NCBI GenBank assembly: GCA_963650385.1
Contig: CAVJLL010000005.1
Location: forward strand, 20,696-84,695
Length of the DNA: 64,000 bases
Source of the DNA: CAG-791 sp963650385
Lineage (GTDB): Bacteria; Bacillota; Clostridia; Lachnospirales; Lachnospiraceae
Direction of reading: 5' to 3'
Below, one piece after another: positions 1-7,830 of the stretch. The translations under genes and the position numbers were made by a program. The notes beneath the pieces are model-generated. The model did not search any database. It worked only from the letters and a program-made list of their open reading frames with translations, and was not told the DNA's origin. Each line of letters opens with the position of its first letter. The stretch's first letter is position 1.

Positions 1-1263
1 CCGGTCGCCCCAGGCATCGCCGCCCAGATAATCGGAGGTAAAAACCCGCACGGAGCGATCCGAATCTCTGTAGAACGGACTCCGGATAAAATCCCGCACC
101 TGTGCACTCGCCCCGAGACCGCAGTCCGCCGTTCCCACATCCTGCGCCATCTGCCGAAAAACCTCTGTCAGTTCGGATGCGGTAGACGCCTTGTAATAAT
201 AGCTCCCGCGGCCCTGCACGGTGGTCTGTCCTGCATCCGAACCGTCCCAGGCATTGGGCACATCCATATTCTGTGCATGCGGGTTGTTCGAGCTGACAAG
301 ATGCATGAACCGGTTCCCCAGTGCAAACATATTCGCATCGGAGGTGTTGGCATCCATGTCATAATAGGCCGCCGTATAATTCGGCTGTCCGTTGGAAACG
401 TAGGTTGGAAGCGCTCCGCCTGCGTTGACGCTGGCCTCCGGCTCTATGCTGATGGTAAACAGCTCAATTCCCTGCTCCTTCATGGACCTTGCGGTCGCGA
501 GCGTGCGGTTGGCTGTATCCATGACAAAGCCGTCATACTCCTCGTTGCTGGGATAGCCGTCGGTAAAGAGGATCACCGCGCGGCTCCTGCCGGAATCTGC
601 CTCGCCGTTCATGAGCTCTTCTGCATAGCGAAGGCCCTCATCCGTACGGGTGCGTCCGCCGTAGCTCATTGCCTGAATGGCCGAGCACAGTGCGTTTTTG
701 CCGCCCTCGTCAACCGTCGTCAAATGGTTGCGGATTCCGCTCCCCGACGCATCGCAGTACTGCACCAGGCCGATGCGGCTCTGTCTGCCGTCCGCTGCAT
801 TCTGGTTCTGCTCTTCAATGGCATTGACAAAGCCGGCGGCCGCCTGCTTCAGCGCCTCCATTCGGTTGGCTGCACCGGGATAATCCAGGCGCATGCTGCC
901 GGAGGTGTCCAGCACCAGTACTACATCCAGCGGAATGCTCTCCCTTCGGCTGTTCCCGGTAATCCAGGATTCCAGTTCGATCTGAAGTGTGCCGTCCTGA
1001 TTATTCTGCAGGGATTTGCTTACATGAATTCCATTGTTCTGATCCGACTGTGTTATACTGTTCCCATCGGTGCCTGAGACAGCGATCTCTTCCGCCGTAT
1101 ACGGCCGGAGCTCTTCCGGACGTTCCTCTGCATTCGCAGGAAGAATAAATCCCCCCAGCGACAACAGCATCGACGCGGCAATGGCTCTTATTCTGCTGCA
1201 GGTACTGGCCCGAATTGGCCATGGATGCCAAGGTCGTGTTGAAACAATTCTCTTTCGCTTCAT
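1..1263 (-). CDS. Secreted von Willebrand factor A domain protein (C-terminus outside window)
   Basis: The gene starts at an ATG at 1263 behind a GGGGGTAACAGG ribosome site and runs off the left edge, so only about 420 residues are visible. An unusually long basic N-terminus (MKRKR...) precedes a hydrophobic stretch ending in a signal-peptidase-like site (Ala-Asn-Ala, near residue 44). The vWA domain follows, with a metal-binding MIDAS motif (LDTSGSM, about residues 122-128) and the conserved VILFTDG strand. vWA domains bind proteins in a metal-dependent way, and secreted clostridial versions are commonly adhesins or pilus-like proteins. The visible part has no enzyme motif. Its divergent neighbour is a LytTR regulator, a possible control link. 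The exact role cannot be told without the C-terminus, where a sortase signal or Cna-B repeats might lie. Confidence 0.85.
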   Translation of the reverse strand, partial: MKRKRIVSTRPWHPWPIRASTCSRIRAIAASMLLSLGGFILPANAEERPEELRPYTAEEIAVSGTDGNSITQSDQNNGIHVSKSLQNNQDGTLQIELESWITGNSRRESIPLDVVLVLDTSGSMRLDYPGAANRMEALKQAAAGFVNAIEEQNQNAADGRQSRIGLVQYCDASGSGIRNHLTTVDEGGKNALCSAIQAMSYGGRTRTDEGLRYAEELMNGEADSGRSRAVILFTDGYPSNEEYDGFVMDTANRTLATARSMKEQGIELFTISIEPEASVNAGGALPTYVSNGQPNYTAAYYDMDANTSDANMFALGNRFMHLVSSNNPHAQNMDVPNAWDGSDAGQTTVQGRGSYYYKASTASELTEVFRQMAQDVGTADCGLGASAQVRDFIRSPFYRDSDRSVRVFTSDYLGGDAWGDR

Positions 1264-1418
1264 TCCTGTTACCCCCATGAAATGATGTTAGACATGACCG
1301 ACCTTCGCCGGCTTAATGATCGGATGCACCTTGTGCACAAAACGCATTATAGGGGGTTTTCTCACCGATTGGACGAGTTTGGCACCAGCTGCCGTCAACA
1401 GGCACCGATTACCGTTTT

Positions 1419-1886
1419 ATGCAGAAAATCCACATCGAAATCTCACATCTGTCCCCATCCTCCATTGATCTTCTGGCCGAAATGCTCCTGTCGCTCTCCG
1501 GAAAGCTGCCCGATGACGTTCTGTTCGAGCTGACCGAAAAAAAAGAGAGCATCACCATTCCGGTTTCACCCGGAGGTCATGCTCCCACTGTATGCTGCCA
1601 GCTCTTCCTGGCGGATCTTCTTTATGTCACTGCCGATCGGCATTATGTCCGTTTATTCTGCCGGAATCAGACGCTCCGCAGCCGCCTGCGCTTCTCAGAG
1701 CTTGCTGCCCTGCTGCCGCCGGACCGTTTCCTGCCGGCAAGCCGGGGGATTCTGGTCAACCGGGATCACATCATTGCCTGCTCCCGGACAGAATGCACCA
1801 TGACCGATCACGCGCTCCTTCCGATCTCGCGCAGCAATCGGGATGCCTTTGCGCCTCTCTGTGCCCGTACTCTTACGCCTCCGTAA
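1419..1886 (+). CDS. Small LytTR-domain DNA-binding regulator
   Basis: This 155-residue protein carries a LytTR DNA-binding domain in its C-terminal half (about residues 64-148). The typical elements are an ADLLYVTADRHYVRLF strand pair, a helix ending FLPASRGILVNRDHI, and a final PISRSNRDAF segment. There is no receiver domain. The N-terminal 60 residues resemble the short dimerisation arm of stand-alone LytTR proteins (LytTR/DUF3021-type systems), but no membrane partner gene follows. LytTR proteins usually control surface, competence or bacteriocin genes. The divergent vWA gene is the obvious candidate target, by inference. No strong ribosome site precedes the ATG at 1419. The 3' end overlaps the convergent cyclophilin gene by 14 bp. 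Confidence 0.8.
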   Translation: MQKIHIEISHLSPSSIDLLAEMLLSLSGKLPDDVLFELTEKKESITIPVSPGGHAPTVCCQLFLADLLYVTADRHYVRLFCRNQTLRSRLRFSELAALLPPDRFLPASRGILVNRDHIIACSRTECTMTDHALLPISRSNRDAFAPLCARTLTPP

Positions 1887-2364
1887 CAACAACGGACCTC
1901 ATAACCTGCGGAACACGCGGTGCATCGCTCCAGCCCGTCGGTACGGATGCAATCTCATCCAGTACATCCAGTCCCTCTGTAATTCTGCCGAAGGCAGCAT
2001 ACTGACCATCCAGATACGCTGCGTCCTGATGCATGATAAAGAACTGGGAGCCTGCCGAATCCGGATCATTTGCCCGGGCCATCGACAGCACGCCTCTTGT
2101 GTGCTTCAGATCATTGGCAACGCCGTTTGCCTGGAATTCGCCCTTAATGCAGTAACCGGGGCCGCCGGTTCCGTTGCCCTCCGGATCTCCGCCCTGAATC
2201 ATAAAGCCCTTGATGATCCGGTGAAAGGTGAGACCGTCATAGAAGCTCTCATCGCAGAGCTTTTTGAAATTCTCCACCGTAATGGGTGCGGTCTCCGGGT
2301 AGAGCTCTCCCTTCATGACCTTCCCGTTCTCCATGGTAATGGTTACCTGATATGTCTTTGCCAT
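1873..2364 (-). CDS. Cyclophilin-type peptidyl-prolyl cis-trans isomerase
   Basis: This 163-residue single-domain cyclophilin catalyses cis-trans isomerisation of Xaa-Pro bonds during protein folding. The signature FHRIIKGFMIQGGDP followed by GNGTGGPGY holds the active-site Arg, Phe and Gln; the later SQFFI segment is also standard. There is no signal peptide, so it should be cytoplasmic. A GGGAGG ribosome site lies just upstream of the ATG at 2364. It follows proA on the same strand across a 77-bp gap filled by a family-C palindromic repeat. Its 3' end overlaps the convergent LytTR gene. Length and motifs match the bacterial PpiB family. Confidence 0.93.
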   Translation of the reverse strand: MAKTYQVTITMENGKVMKGELYPETAPITVENFKKLCDESFYDGLTFHRIIKGFMIQGGDPEGNGTGGPGYCIKGEFQANGVANDLKHTRGVLSMARANDPDSAGSQFFIMHQDAAYLDGQYAAFGRITEGLDVLDEIASVPTGWSDAPRVPQVMRSVVVTEA

Positions 2365-2378
2365 ATTTACCTCCCTAT

Positions 2379-2436
2379 GCCGCTGTTTTACAGCGGCGGC
2401 CTGAGGAGAATTTCGCGAAGGCGAATTCTCCGATAG
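2379..2436 (-). repeat. Family-C palindromic intergenic repeat, copy 1
   Basis: The element holds two hairpins: GCCGCTGT/ACAGCGGC, and GGAGAATT...AATTCTCC around a GCG/CGC inner stem. It starts 5 bp after the proA stop codon. A near-identical copy lies at 38520-38576, also just after a - strand stop codon. It has no T-tract typical of a terminator. Confidence 0.8.
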
Positions 2437-2441
2437 AGTTA

Positions 2442-3740
2442 CTACTGCAGCAGGTCCCGATGATGGAAGCTCTTCCTTCCTGCCGCATAGTCTGCCACAA
2501 CCTGCCCGTGTCCGAGCAGACGGTACTTGTACGTTACAAGCCCCTCCAGTCCCACCGGGCCTCTGGCATGAAGCTTTCCCGTGCTGATGCCGACCTCCGC
2601 TCCGAAGCCGTAGCGATAGCCGTCCGCAAACCTTGTGGAGCAGTTCCGGTATACGCCGGCACTGTCCACCCGCTGCATAAAGTACTCCGCCGCAGCATCA
2701 TCCGTTGTCAGAATCGCATCGGTATGATGAGAGCCGAAGCGGTTGATGTGCTCCGCCGCCTCCTGTACATCATCCACCAGCTTGACGGAAATGACAAGAT
2801 CATTGTACTCCACAGCAAAGGCATCCTCTGCCATAACGTGCTCCGCTGCAATCTGGGGCAGGATGTCTGCCGCCTCCTTCGTCCCCCGAAGCTCTACGCC
2901 GGCTTCGCAAAGAGCCGCTCCGACTCTCAGCAGAAACTGCGCAGCGATCCTCCGGTTTACGAGGAGCGTCTCCACGGCATTGCAGGCCGCCGGGTACTGG
3001 GTTTTGGCATCGACGATAATCGGTACGGCCGCATCCTGATCTGCCTTCTCATCCACATAGATGTGGCAGATTCCGCTCGAATGTCCCATGACCGGTATCT
3101 TTGTGTGCTCCATGATATAGCGGACGAATCGGTTGGAGCCGCGCGGGATCAGAAGATCCACGTCCTGATCGCAGGCCAAGAGCTCATCGATTTCCTGGTG
3201 CTGCTCCGCCTGAAACAGACAGTCCTCCGGCAAGCCTGCCGCCGTCACCGCAGCCTTAATGACGTCAAAGAGGACACGGTTGGTTTCTCTCGTCTCCTTG
3301 CCGCCCTTTAAAATGGCGCAGTTCCCGCTCTTGATGCAAAGGGATGCCACCTGCACCATCGCGTCCGGCCTTGCTTCAAAAATAACGCCGATCACGCCGA
3401 TGGGCACGCTGATGCGCGTCAGCGTAAGCCCTTCATCCAGCTCTCTCTCCAGAAGCGTTCGCCCGACCGGGTCCGGCAGCGTTTCCAGCTGACGAAGTCC
3501 CGCAATGCTGTCCCGGAGCTTATTCTCGTCGTAGCGAAGGCGCTTCTGGATGGCCGGCTGGATGTTCTCACTCTCCGCGCGGGCAAGGTCCTGCGCATTT
3601 GCAGCGAAAATAAGATCCTTATGCGCTTCCAGTGCATCCGCAATGGAGCGCACTGCCGCGTTTCGCTTTGCGGCAGAGGAGGCCGCCATCTCCGGTGCGG
3701 CCTGCCGCATCCGTGCCGCTGTCTGCTGTATGCTGCTCAT
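2442..3740 (-). CDS. proA: Glutamate-5-semialdehyde dehydrogenase (gamma-glutamyl phosphate reductase)
   Basis: ProA reduces gamma-glutamyl phosphate to glutamate-5-semialdehyde with NADPH, the second step of proline synthesis. The 432-residue length is normal. Recognisable elements are the N-terminal helical segment, GVIGVIFEARPDA, the NCAILKGGKE cofactor loop, the catalytic cysteine in YPAACNAVETLLV, and the C-terminal GLEGLVTYKYRLLGHG motif. ProB (glutamate 5-kinase), usually next to proA, is not in the window. The gene follows the HMA-domain protein by 22 bp and precedes the cyclophilin, so the three may be co-transcribed. Function is certain from sequence; the lone position is unusual but not rare. 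Confidence 0.97.
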   Translation of the reverse strand: MSSIQQTAARMRQAAPEMAASSAAKRNAAVRSIADALEAHKDLIFAANAQDLARAESENIQPAIQKRLRYDENKLRDSIAGLRQLETLPDPVGRTLLERELDEGLTLTRISVPIGVIGVIFEARPDAMVQVASLCIKSGNCAILKGGKETRETNRVLFDVIKAAVTAAGLPEDCLFQAEQHQEIDELLACDQDVDLLIPRGSNRFVRYIMEHTKIPVMGHSSGICHIYVDEKADQDAAVPIIVDAKTQYPAACNAVETLLVNRRIAAQFLLRVGAALCEAGVELRGTKEAADILPQIAAEHVMAEDAFAVEYNDLVISVKLVDDVQEAAEHINRFGSHHTDAILTTDDAAAEYFMQRVDSAGVYRNCSTRFADGYRYGFGAEVGISTGKLHARGPVGLEGLVTYKYRLLGHGQVVADYAAGRKSFHHRDLLQ

Positions 3741-3762
3741 ATTGCTGTTTCCTTCCGTATGT

Positions 3763-4032
3763 TCAGCCGAAATGAAAAAAACCTTTTTTCTTCTCCGCCT
3801 CTGCTGTCTGCACAGACAGAATCTTATATCCCAGCGGATCTACTGCTGCGTGCAGCTCATGCTCGAGCATGGGCTTTGGAAGTGCATTCTCCAGCTGAAA
3901 CCGGGCCTCGCCCTTTCCCGCGGAGGCTGAAACCTTTTTGGCCTCCGGGAACTGCTTACGAATGGCATCTCCCACATGCGCCTCGCACATGCCGCACATC
4001 ATTCCGTCAATTCCGACTGTTACCTGCACCAT
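3763..4032 (-). CDS. HMA-domain metal-binding protein (CopZ-like)
   Basis: This 89-residue protein contains a heavy-metal-associated fold with the metal motif GMMCGMCEAHV (a CxxC pair preceded by Met), as in CopZ-type chaperones. I chose the ATG at 4032 because AGGAGG sits at proper spacing in front of it; an in-frame ATG at 4065 has no such site. The C-terminus ends in a Lys-rich EKKKGFFHFG tail. Such proteins bind Cu(I) or other soft metals in the cytoplasm and pass them to P-type ATPases, but no ATPase is nearby. Placement next to the Feo cluster suggests a general metal-handling neighbourhood. The metal is not determined by sequence. Confidence 0.8.
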   Translation of the reverse strand: MVQVTVGIDGMMCGMCEAHVGDAIRKQFPEAKKVSASAGKGEARFQLENALPKPMLEHELHAAVDPLGYKILSVQTAEAEKKKGFFHFG

Positions 4033-4085
4033 ATCTGATACCTCCTGATGCGTATCCGTTATCATACCACTGCCTGCACCTTATG

Positions 4086-4150
4086 CGCCAGCTAAGCGAC
4101 GGGTCATAGCGGAGTTGTCCGTCACCCTGTCGCCTGGCCGGCGAAGCGGC
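4086..4150. repeat. Family-A palindromic intergenic repeat, copy 1
   Basis: Arms CCAGC.AAGCGACGGGT and ACCCTGTCGCCTGG flank the family core GGAGTTGTCCGT. Related copies lie near 7654, 46793, 48411 and 63918, with degenerate ones near 11056 and 14462. Confidence 0.75.
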
Positions 4151-4162
4151 TGCAGCATGTCC

Positions 4163-4339
4163 TCACTTCTTCGCCTTAAACCGCTCCGGCACATCCTTGG
4201 TGCTGCAGCTACCGTGCGACGCGCAGCCGCTGCACATGCCTCCGCAGCTGCCGATGCCCTTGCGCCGGTCCGAAACAATCTTCCAGATGCACAGTGCGCA
4301 TAATATAAGAATAATTCCAAGTACGATGAAATCTATCAT
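4163..4339 (-). CDS. FeoB-associated Cys-rich small membrane protein
   Basis: This 58-residue protein reads from the ATG at 4339, behind AGGAAG, to a TGA at 4163. It has one N-terminal membrane helix (about residues 4-20) followed by a basic turn (SDRRKG) and a cysteine cluster with the pattern CGGMCSGCASHGSC. This is the layout of the FeoB_associated family, small partners encoded beside feoB in Clostridia. They may hold iron at the inner mouth of the FeoB channel or seal a Feo complex, though the role is not proven. It lies downstream of feoB on the same strand, beyond a terminator-like hairpin and a second small membrane protein. Confidence 0.85.
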   Translation of the reverse strand: MIDFIVLGIILILCALCIWKIVSDRRKGIGSCGGMCSGCASHGSCSTKDVPERFKAKK

Positions 4340-4408
4340 AGATCTTCCTCTTTTCTATCCGATTTCCGATCCAGTGTCTCCGGGATCAAACGAATTCCTG
4401 ACCGAACA

Positions 4409-4582
4409 TCATCTGGTGCGGCCTGTGTCGCTTTCTACCGCTTCCTCCTGCCGGTCCTGTGTGTCGCGGTGCTCCGGCTTTTTGAAAAAGCCGATGACGA
4501 TGCGGATTCCGATAATGAACAGAATTGCCAGGATGATCAGAATTATAATATCCGTCTGATTGATCGGCACGTTTATTTTCAT
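4409..4582 (-). CDS. Small single-span membrane protein next to feoB, function unknown
   Basis: A 57-residue protein is read from the ATG at 4582. It has one strongly hydrophobic helix (about residues 11-32, rich in Ile and Leu), then Lys-Lys and a charged, hydrophilic tail rich in Glu, Asp, Gln and Arg with no cysteine. An in-frame upstream codon at 4618 would add 12 residues, but the ATG at 4582 has an AGAAGG site. The helix resembles that of FeoB-associated proteins, but the Cys-rich tail is absent, so it may be a divergent relative. Position between feoB and the Cys-rich partner suggests a part in ferrous-iron uptake. I do not recognise it more precisely. Confidence 0.6.
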   Translation of the reverse strand: MKINVPINQTDIIILIILAILFIIGIRIVIGFFKKPEHRDTQDRQEEAVESDTGRTR

Positions 4583-4596
4583 TGTTGGCCTTCTTT

Positions 4597-4636
4597 CCAA
4601 AAAAGGACCCACAGACATCTCGTCTGCAGGTCCTTC
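4597..4636 (-). terminator. Rho-independent terminator after feoB
   Basis: Stem GGACCTGCAGAC / GTCTGTGGGTCC (read on the - strand) is followed by six T. It lies 28 bp beyond the feoB stop, so the two small membrane protein genes downstream depend on read-through or their own promoter. Confidence 0.75.
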
Positions 4637-4663
4637 TTTTATATTTGGTATATGCTCGGTCAG

Positions 4664-6802
4664 TTATGCCTTTGCAGCCTTGTTCGGATCCTTGCGGAAC
4701 AGAAGGTACAGAACTGCTGCCAACAGAACAATTGCAACAACCGTTGCTGCGCCGAATGCAACCTGTCCGATTGCTACGCCGACCAGCTGATAGATGATCA
4801 GTGTTACGCAGTAAGCGGCAATGTTCTGGAACAGAATGGAGAACCAGAAGAACTTGCGCTCGCCGATTTCCTTTGCCATGGTGGAGATAGCAGCCAGGCA
4901 CGGTGAATCAAAGCAGTTGAAGCACAGGAAGGAAATTGCTGCGATGCTCGTCGGGAAGAATGCCTGGAATGCATCGTGCATGGATACCTCGTACTCCTCG
5001 ATCTCCTCGCCCAGGGACGACAGCAGAGACATCGTGGAAACGATACCTTCCTTTGCAACGAAGCCGGACAGAGAGGAAGCCACTGCCTGCCATGTACCAA
5101 AGCCAAGGGGTGCAAAGATCGGAGCAAGAACACCGCCGATCGAAGCCAGCAGAGAGTCTGCAGACTCAACCAGTCCGAACGTTCCGTCCACGAATCCGAA
5201 GCTGCCGAGGAACCACATTACTGCACAGCACAGGAACAGGATCGTACCTGCCTTCTTGATGAATGCCCATACACGCTCCCATACGTGAAGGAGAATGCCC
5301 TTCAGGGAAGGAAGGTGATAAGCCGGGAGCTCCATAACGAACGGCACCGGATCTCCGGCGAAGAACTTCGTCTTCTTGAGGATGATGCAGTAGATAATAA
5401 CCAGTGCGATGCCTGCAAAATACATGCACGGAGCCATCCACCATGCGCCGCCCATCAGATAGCCGGCGATCAGTGCAATAACCGGGAGCTTAGCTCCGCA
5501 AGGGATCATCGTTGTCGTGATCATGGTCATCCGGCGGTCCTTCTCGGACTCAATGGTACGGGTGGACATGATGCCGGGAACGCCGCAGCCGGAGGAGATC
5601 AGGAACGGGATGAAGCTCTTTCCGGAAAGGCCGAACTTGCGGAAAATACGGTCCATGATGAAGGCAACTCGTGCCATGTAGCCAACGTCCTCCAGGAAAC
5701 TCAGGAACAGGAAGACAATGGCCATCTGCGGAACAAAGCCGATCGGTGCTGCGATGCCGCCGATGATGCCGTCAACCACCAGCGAAATCAGCCAGTCGGA
5801 TGCGCCGGCATTGGTCAGAAGCGTCTCTACACCGGGCTGAATCCACTCGCCGAACAGCGTATCGTTCGTCCAGTCGGTAACCACGCCGCCGAGGGTGCTG
5901 ACAGACACATAGTAAACCAGGAACATAACCGCAGCAAAAATAGGAAGCGCCAGCCAGCGGTTGGTAACAATGCGGTCTACCTTATCGGAGGTGGTCAGCG
6001 CGCCGGGCTGCTTGCCCTTTTTCACCGTCTTCTTAATCAGATCGGTGATGTAGGTGTATCTCTGGTTGGTGATGATGGACTCGGCATCATCGTCCATTTC
6101 CTTCTCGCAGTCCTTGATGTGCTCTTCCATGTGGCTCATCAGCGAGGAATCAATGGTGAGCTTCTCCAGGGCCTTTGTGTCGCGCTCAAAGATCTTGATC
6201 GAGAACCAGCGAAGCTCCTGCGGATCTACGATATTCTGGATGGACTCCTCAATGTGTGCGATTGCGTGCTCTACACTGCCGGTGAAGACATGAGGAAGCT
6301 CCTCCTTCTTGCCGGCCTTTGCAGCCTCGATGCAAAGGTTTGCCGCATCCATGGTGTGCTCGTTCTTGAGAGCGGAGATCTCGATGACCTTGCAGCCAAG
6401 CGCCTCGCCCAGCTTCTTGATGTCGATGTTGTCGCCGTTCTTGCGGACCAGATCCATCATGTTGATGGCGATGACCACCGGGATGCCGATCTCTACCAGC
6501 TGTGTGGTCAGATACAGGTTACGCTCAATGTTCGTGCCGTCTACGATGTTCAGGATGGCATCCGGCTTCTCGTTGACCAGATAGTTACGGGTAACCACCT
6601 CTTCCAGTGTGTACGGGCTCAGAGAGTAAATACCCGGAAGGTCCTGAATGATGACATCCTTGTGATCCTTCAGGCGGCCTTCCTTTTTCTCTACGGTAAC
6701 GCCCGGCCAGTTGCCGACGTACTGATTGCTGCCGGTCAGGTTATTGAACAGAGTGGTTTTACCGCAGTTCGGATTACCTGCCAATGCGATTTTGATTTCC
6801 AT
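4664..6802 (-). CDS. feoB: Ferrous iron transport protein B
   Basis: FeoB imports Fe(II) through the cytoplasmic membrane. The 712-residue protein has a G domain at the N-terminus with the P-loop GNPNCGKTT (about residues 9-17), switch GNWPGVTVEK, DLPG (G3) and an NMMD segment (G4). A helical regulatory domain follows, then a membrane core with the paired Gate motifs, including FLISSGCGVPG and FNCFDSPC, whose cysteines are conserved in FeoB. AAGGAG precedes the ATG at 6802. It is the third gene after two feoA genes, separated from them by a 140-bp gap holding a family-B palindrome. Expression is probably iron-repressed through the operator at 7501-7518. Confidence 0.98.
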   Translation of the reverse strand: MEIKIALAGNPNCGKTTLFNNLTGSNQYVGNWPGVTVEKKEGRLKDHKDVIIQDLPGIYSLSPYTLEEVVTRNYLVNEKPDAILNIVDGTNIERNLYLTTQLVEIGIPVVIAINMMDLVRKNGDNIDIKKLGEALGCKVIEISALKNEHTMDAANLCIEAAKAGKKEELPHVFTGSVEHAIAHIEESIQNIVDPQELRWFSIKIFERDTKALEKLTIDSSLMSHMEEHIKDCEKEMDDDAESIITNQRYTYITDLIKKTVKKGKQPGALTTSDKVDRIVTNRWLALPIFAAVMFLVYYVSVSTLGGVVTDWTNDTLFGEWIQPGVETLLTNAGASDWLISLVVDGIIGGIAAPIGFVPQMAIVFLFLSFLEDVGYMARVAFIMDRIFRKFGLSGKSFIPFLISSGCGVPGIMSTRTIESEKDRRMTMITTTMIPCGAKLPVIALIAGYLMGGAWWMAPCMYFAGIALVIIYCIILKKTKFFAGDPVPFVMELPAYHLPSLKGILLHVWERVWAFIKKAGTILFLCCAVMWFLGSFGFVDGTFGLVESADSLLASIGGVLAPIFAPLGFGTWQAVASSLSGFVAKEGIVSTMSLLSSLGEEIEEYEVSMHDAFQAFFPTSIAAISFLCFNCFDSPCLAAISTMAKEIGERKFFWFSILFQNIAAYCVTLIIYQLVGVAIGQVAFGAATVVAIVLLAAVLYLLFRKDPNKAAKA

Positions 6803-6859
6803 TTGCTGCTCCTTCTTTTTCTATAGCTATCTTTTAAAGCACTGCTTTTATGGCACCTG

Positions 6860-6924
6860 TTCAGCACCTGCCGCATTTCAACGTGAACATTCTGCCCGCA
6901 GGCAAATTCGAGATGGGTGCTGAA
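6860..6924. repeat. Family-B palindromic repeat in the feoA-feoB gap
   Basis: Outer arms TTCAGCACC and GGTGCTGAA form a perfect 9-bp inverted repeat. The inner half CAAATTCGAGATG matches other family-B copies (11092, 48158). As part of the feo transcript it would fold into a hairpin between feoA and feoB. Confidence 0.75.
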
Positions 6925-6942
6925 TCGTTACCTATATGATGC

Positions 6943-7164
6943 TCAGGCCATCTCCAGGATGTCTGCATCCTCCTTGCGGAGTGAGAGCTCATAGCCGCGA
7001 ACGGTAACCTCAACCGGATCTCCCAGCGGAGCCACCTTGCGGACATAAATCTCTGTCCCCTTGGTAATTCCCATGTCCATGATGCGTCTCTTCAGTGCAC
7101 CCTCGCCATGAATTCTGACGACGGTTGCTGTCTGTCCGACCGCAACGTCTCGAAGTGTCTTCAT
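6943..7164 (-). CDS. feoA: FeoA-domain protein (FeoB partner)
   Basis: This 73-residue protein is a complete SH3-like FeoA domain, with MKTLRDVAVGQTATVVRI at the start, LKRRIMDMGITKGTEIYV and a final VRGYELSLRKEDADIL strand pair. FeoA proteins bind the cytoplasmic side of FeoB and are required for efficient Fe(II) uptake. The ATG at 7164 has AGGAGG six bases upstream; an in-frame TTG at 7170 is less likely. It is the second of two tandem feoA genes, 20 bp after the first, and precedes feoB. Confidence 0.93.
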   Translation of the reverse strand: MKTLRDVAVGQTATVVRIHGEGALKRRIMDMGITKGTEIYVRKVAPLGDPVEVTVRGYELSLRKEDADILEMA

Positions 7165-7184
7165 TCTCAATCCTCCTCATGTTC

Positions 7185-7403
7185 TTAGTTAATCATGATC
7201 TTGGTCGCCATCTCCGCAGTAATCGCCAGTCTGGATTCCTTCAGATTTACGATGATGTTGCCGTCTCCGCCTGCGGCGATAATCTCCACCTGTGTGCCGA
7301 CAACAAATCCCAGATCCTCCAGATGCTTCTTTGCCTCAACGCTGCCGCCGATTCTGGCAACCAAAACCTTGTCTCCTGTCTTTGCAAATGCCAATGGCAT
7401 CAT
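7185..7403 (-). CDS. feoA: FeoA-domain protein, first of two
   Basis: A 72-residue FeoA domain with LAFAKTGDKVLVARIGG, LEDLGFVVGTQVEI and the closing VNLKESRLAITAEMATKIMI pattern typical of the type that precedes another feoA in Clostridia. A GGGAGG ribosome site lies 8 bases before the ATG at 7403. It is the first gene of the feo operon. About 100 bases of untranslated leader separate it from the promoter and operator. Two divergent FeoA proteins in tandem are common in this class and may form a heteromeric cap on FeoB; the division of labour is unknown. Confidence 0.92.
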   Translation of the reverse strand: MMPLAFAKTGDKVLVARIGGSVEAKKHLEDLGFVVGTQVEIIAAGGDGNIIVNLKESRLAITAEMATKIMIN

Positions 7404-7500
7404 GGCTGTGGCCTCCCTCCTGATCCAAAGCTGCAGGAAGTTATCCTGTATTTACAAGGAAAAGCCTCATGCATCAAATGTTATAATCGAGTAATCGCAA

Positions 7501-7557
7501 TTAGTTTATCTTAACTAACGCGTCCCACAGTTTACGCTTGCTGTATCGGTTTGTCAA
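7501..7557 (-). promoter_or_regulatory. feo operon promoter with DtxR-like iron operator
   Basis: On the - strand a -35 TTGACA (7552-7557) and a -10 TAAACT (7529-7534) are 17 bp apart. Just downstream, 7501-7518 reads TTAGTTAAGATAAACTAA, with 6-bp arms TTAGTT/AACTAA. This resembles the TTAGGTTAG-CTAACCTAA operator of DtxR/IdeR-type metal-dependent repressors. Its position over the start site fits repression by Fe(II)-loaded regulator. The match to that family is by consensus only. Confidence 0.7.
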
Positions 7558-7653
7558 CTACCTTGTATAGTTTGTTGTAATAGCCCTCGCACGGAGTCGT
7601 TTTTGCCGAGTGGCCCAACGGGCCATCTTGTAGCCGACGAAGTCAGCGTAACG

Positions 7654-7698
7654 TCCCCGGGACGGACAACTCCGCCAGGACCCGTCGCTGGCCGGCTT
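7654..7698. repeat. Family-A repeat copy 2, in the feo/ECF divergent gap
   Basis: The reverse complement reads CCAGCGACGGGTCCTGGCGG followed by AGTTGTCCGTCC, the clearest copy of the family. It lies in the 427-bp gap 7404-7830, which otherwise holds the feo leader and promoter, a GTGGCCC/GGGCCAT hairpin near 7610-7625, and the ECF promoter. Confidence 0.8.
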
Positions 7699-7767
7699 CT
7701 TTGCAGCAGCAAAGTTCCGTTTCCTATCATTTCAATATGATATCAGCAATTATAGCCCGTACCTTCA

Positions 7768-7795
7768 TTGACACGGACCCGTTCTGTGTTAAACT
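7768..7795 (+). promoter_or_regulatory. Promoter of the ECF transporter operon
   Basis: TTGACA (7768-7773) and TAAACT (7790-7795) are 16 bp apart. The leader is only about 30 bases, leaving no room for a riboswitch; GAGGAGG precedes the first start codon. Confidence 0.6.
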
Positions 7796-7830
7796 AATCT
7801 GGACTTTTGACCTTATGAGGAGGCGTTATT

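Noticed and set aside
277..1077. A long + strand frame of 266 codons over the vWA gene
   Set aside because: It is antisense to a clear vWA domain with a signal peptide and MIDAS motif; the + frame reads as unstructured shadow.
4976..6826. A 616-codon + strand frame opposite feoB
   Set aside because: Antisense to a fully conserved FeoB; rich in His and Arg with no domain, an effect of codon bias.
7558..7830. A riboswitch upstream of the ECF transporter
   Set aside because: The promoter at 7768-7795 leaves a leader of about 30 bases, too short for a riboswitch.
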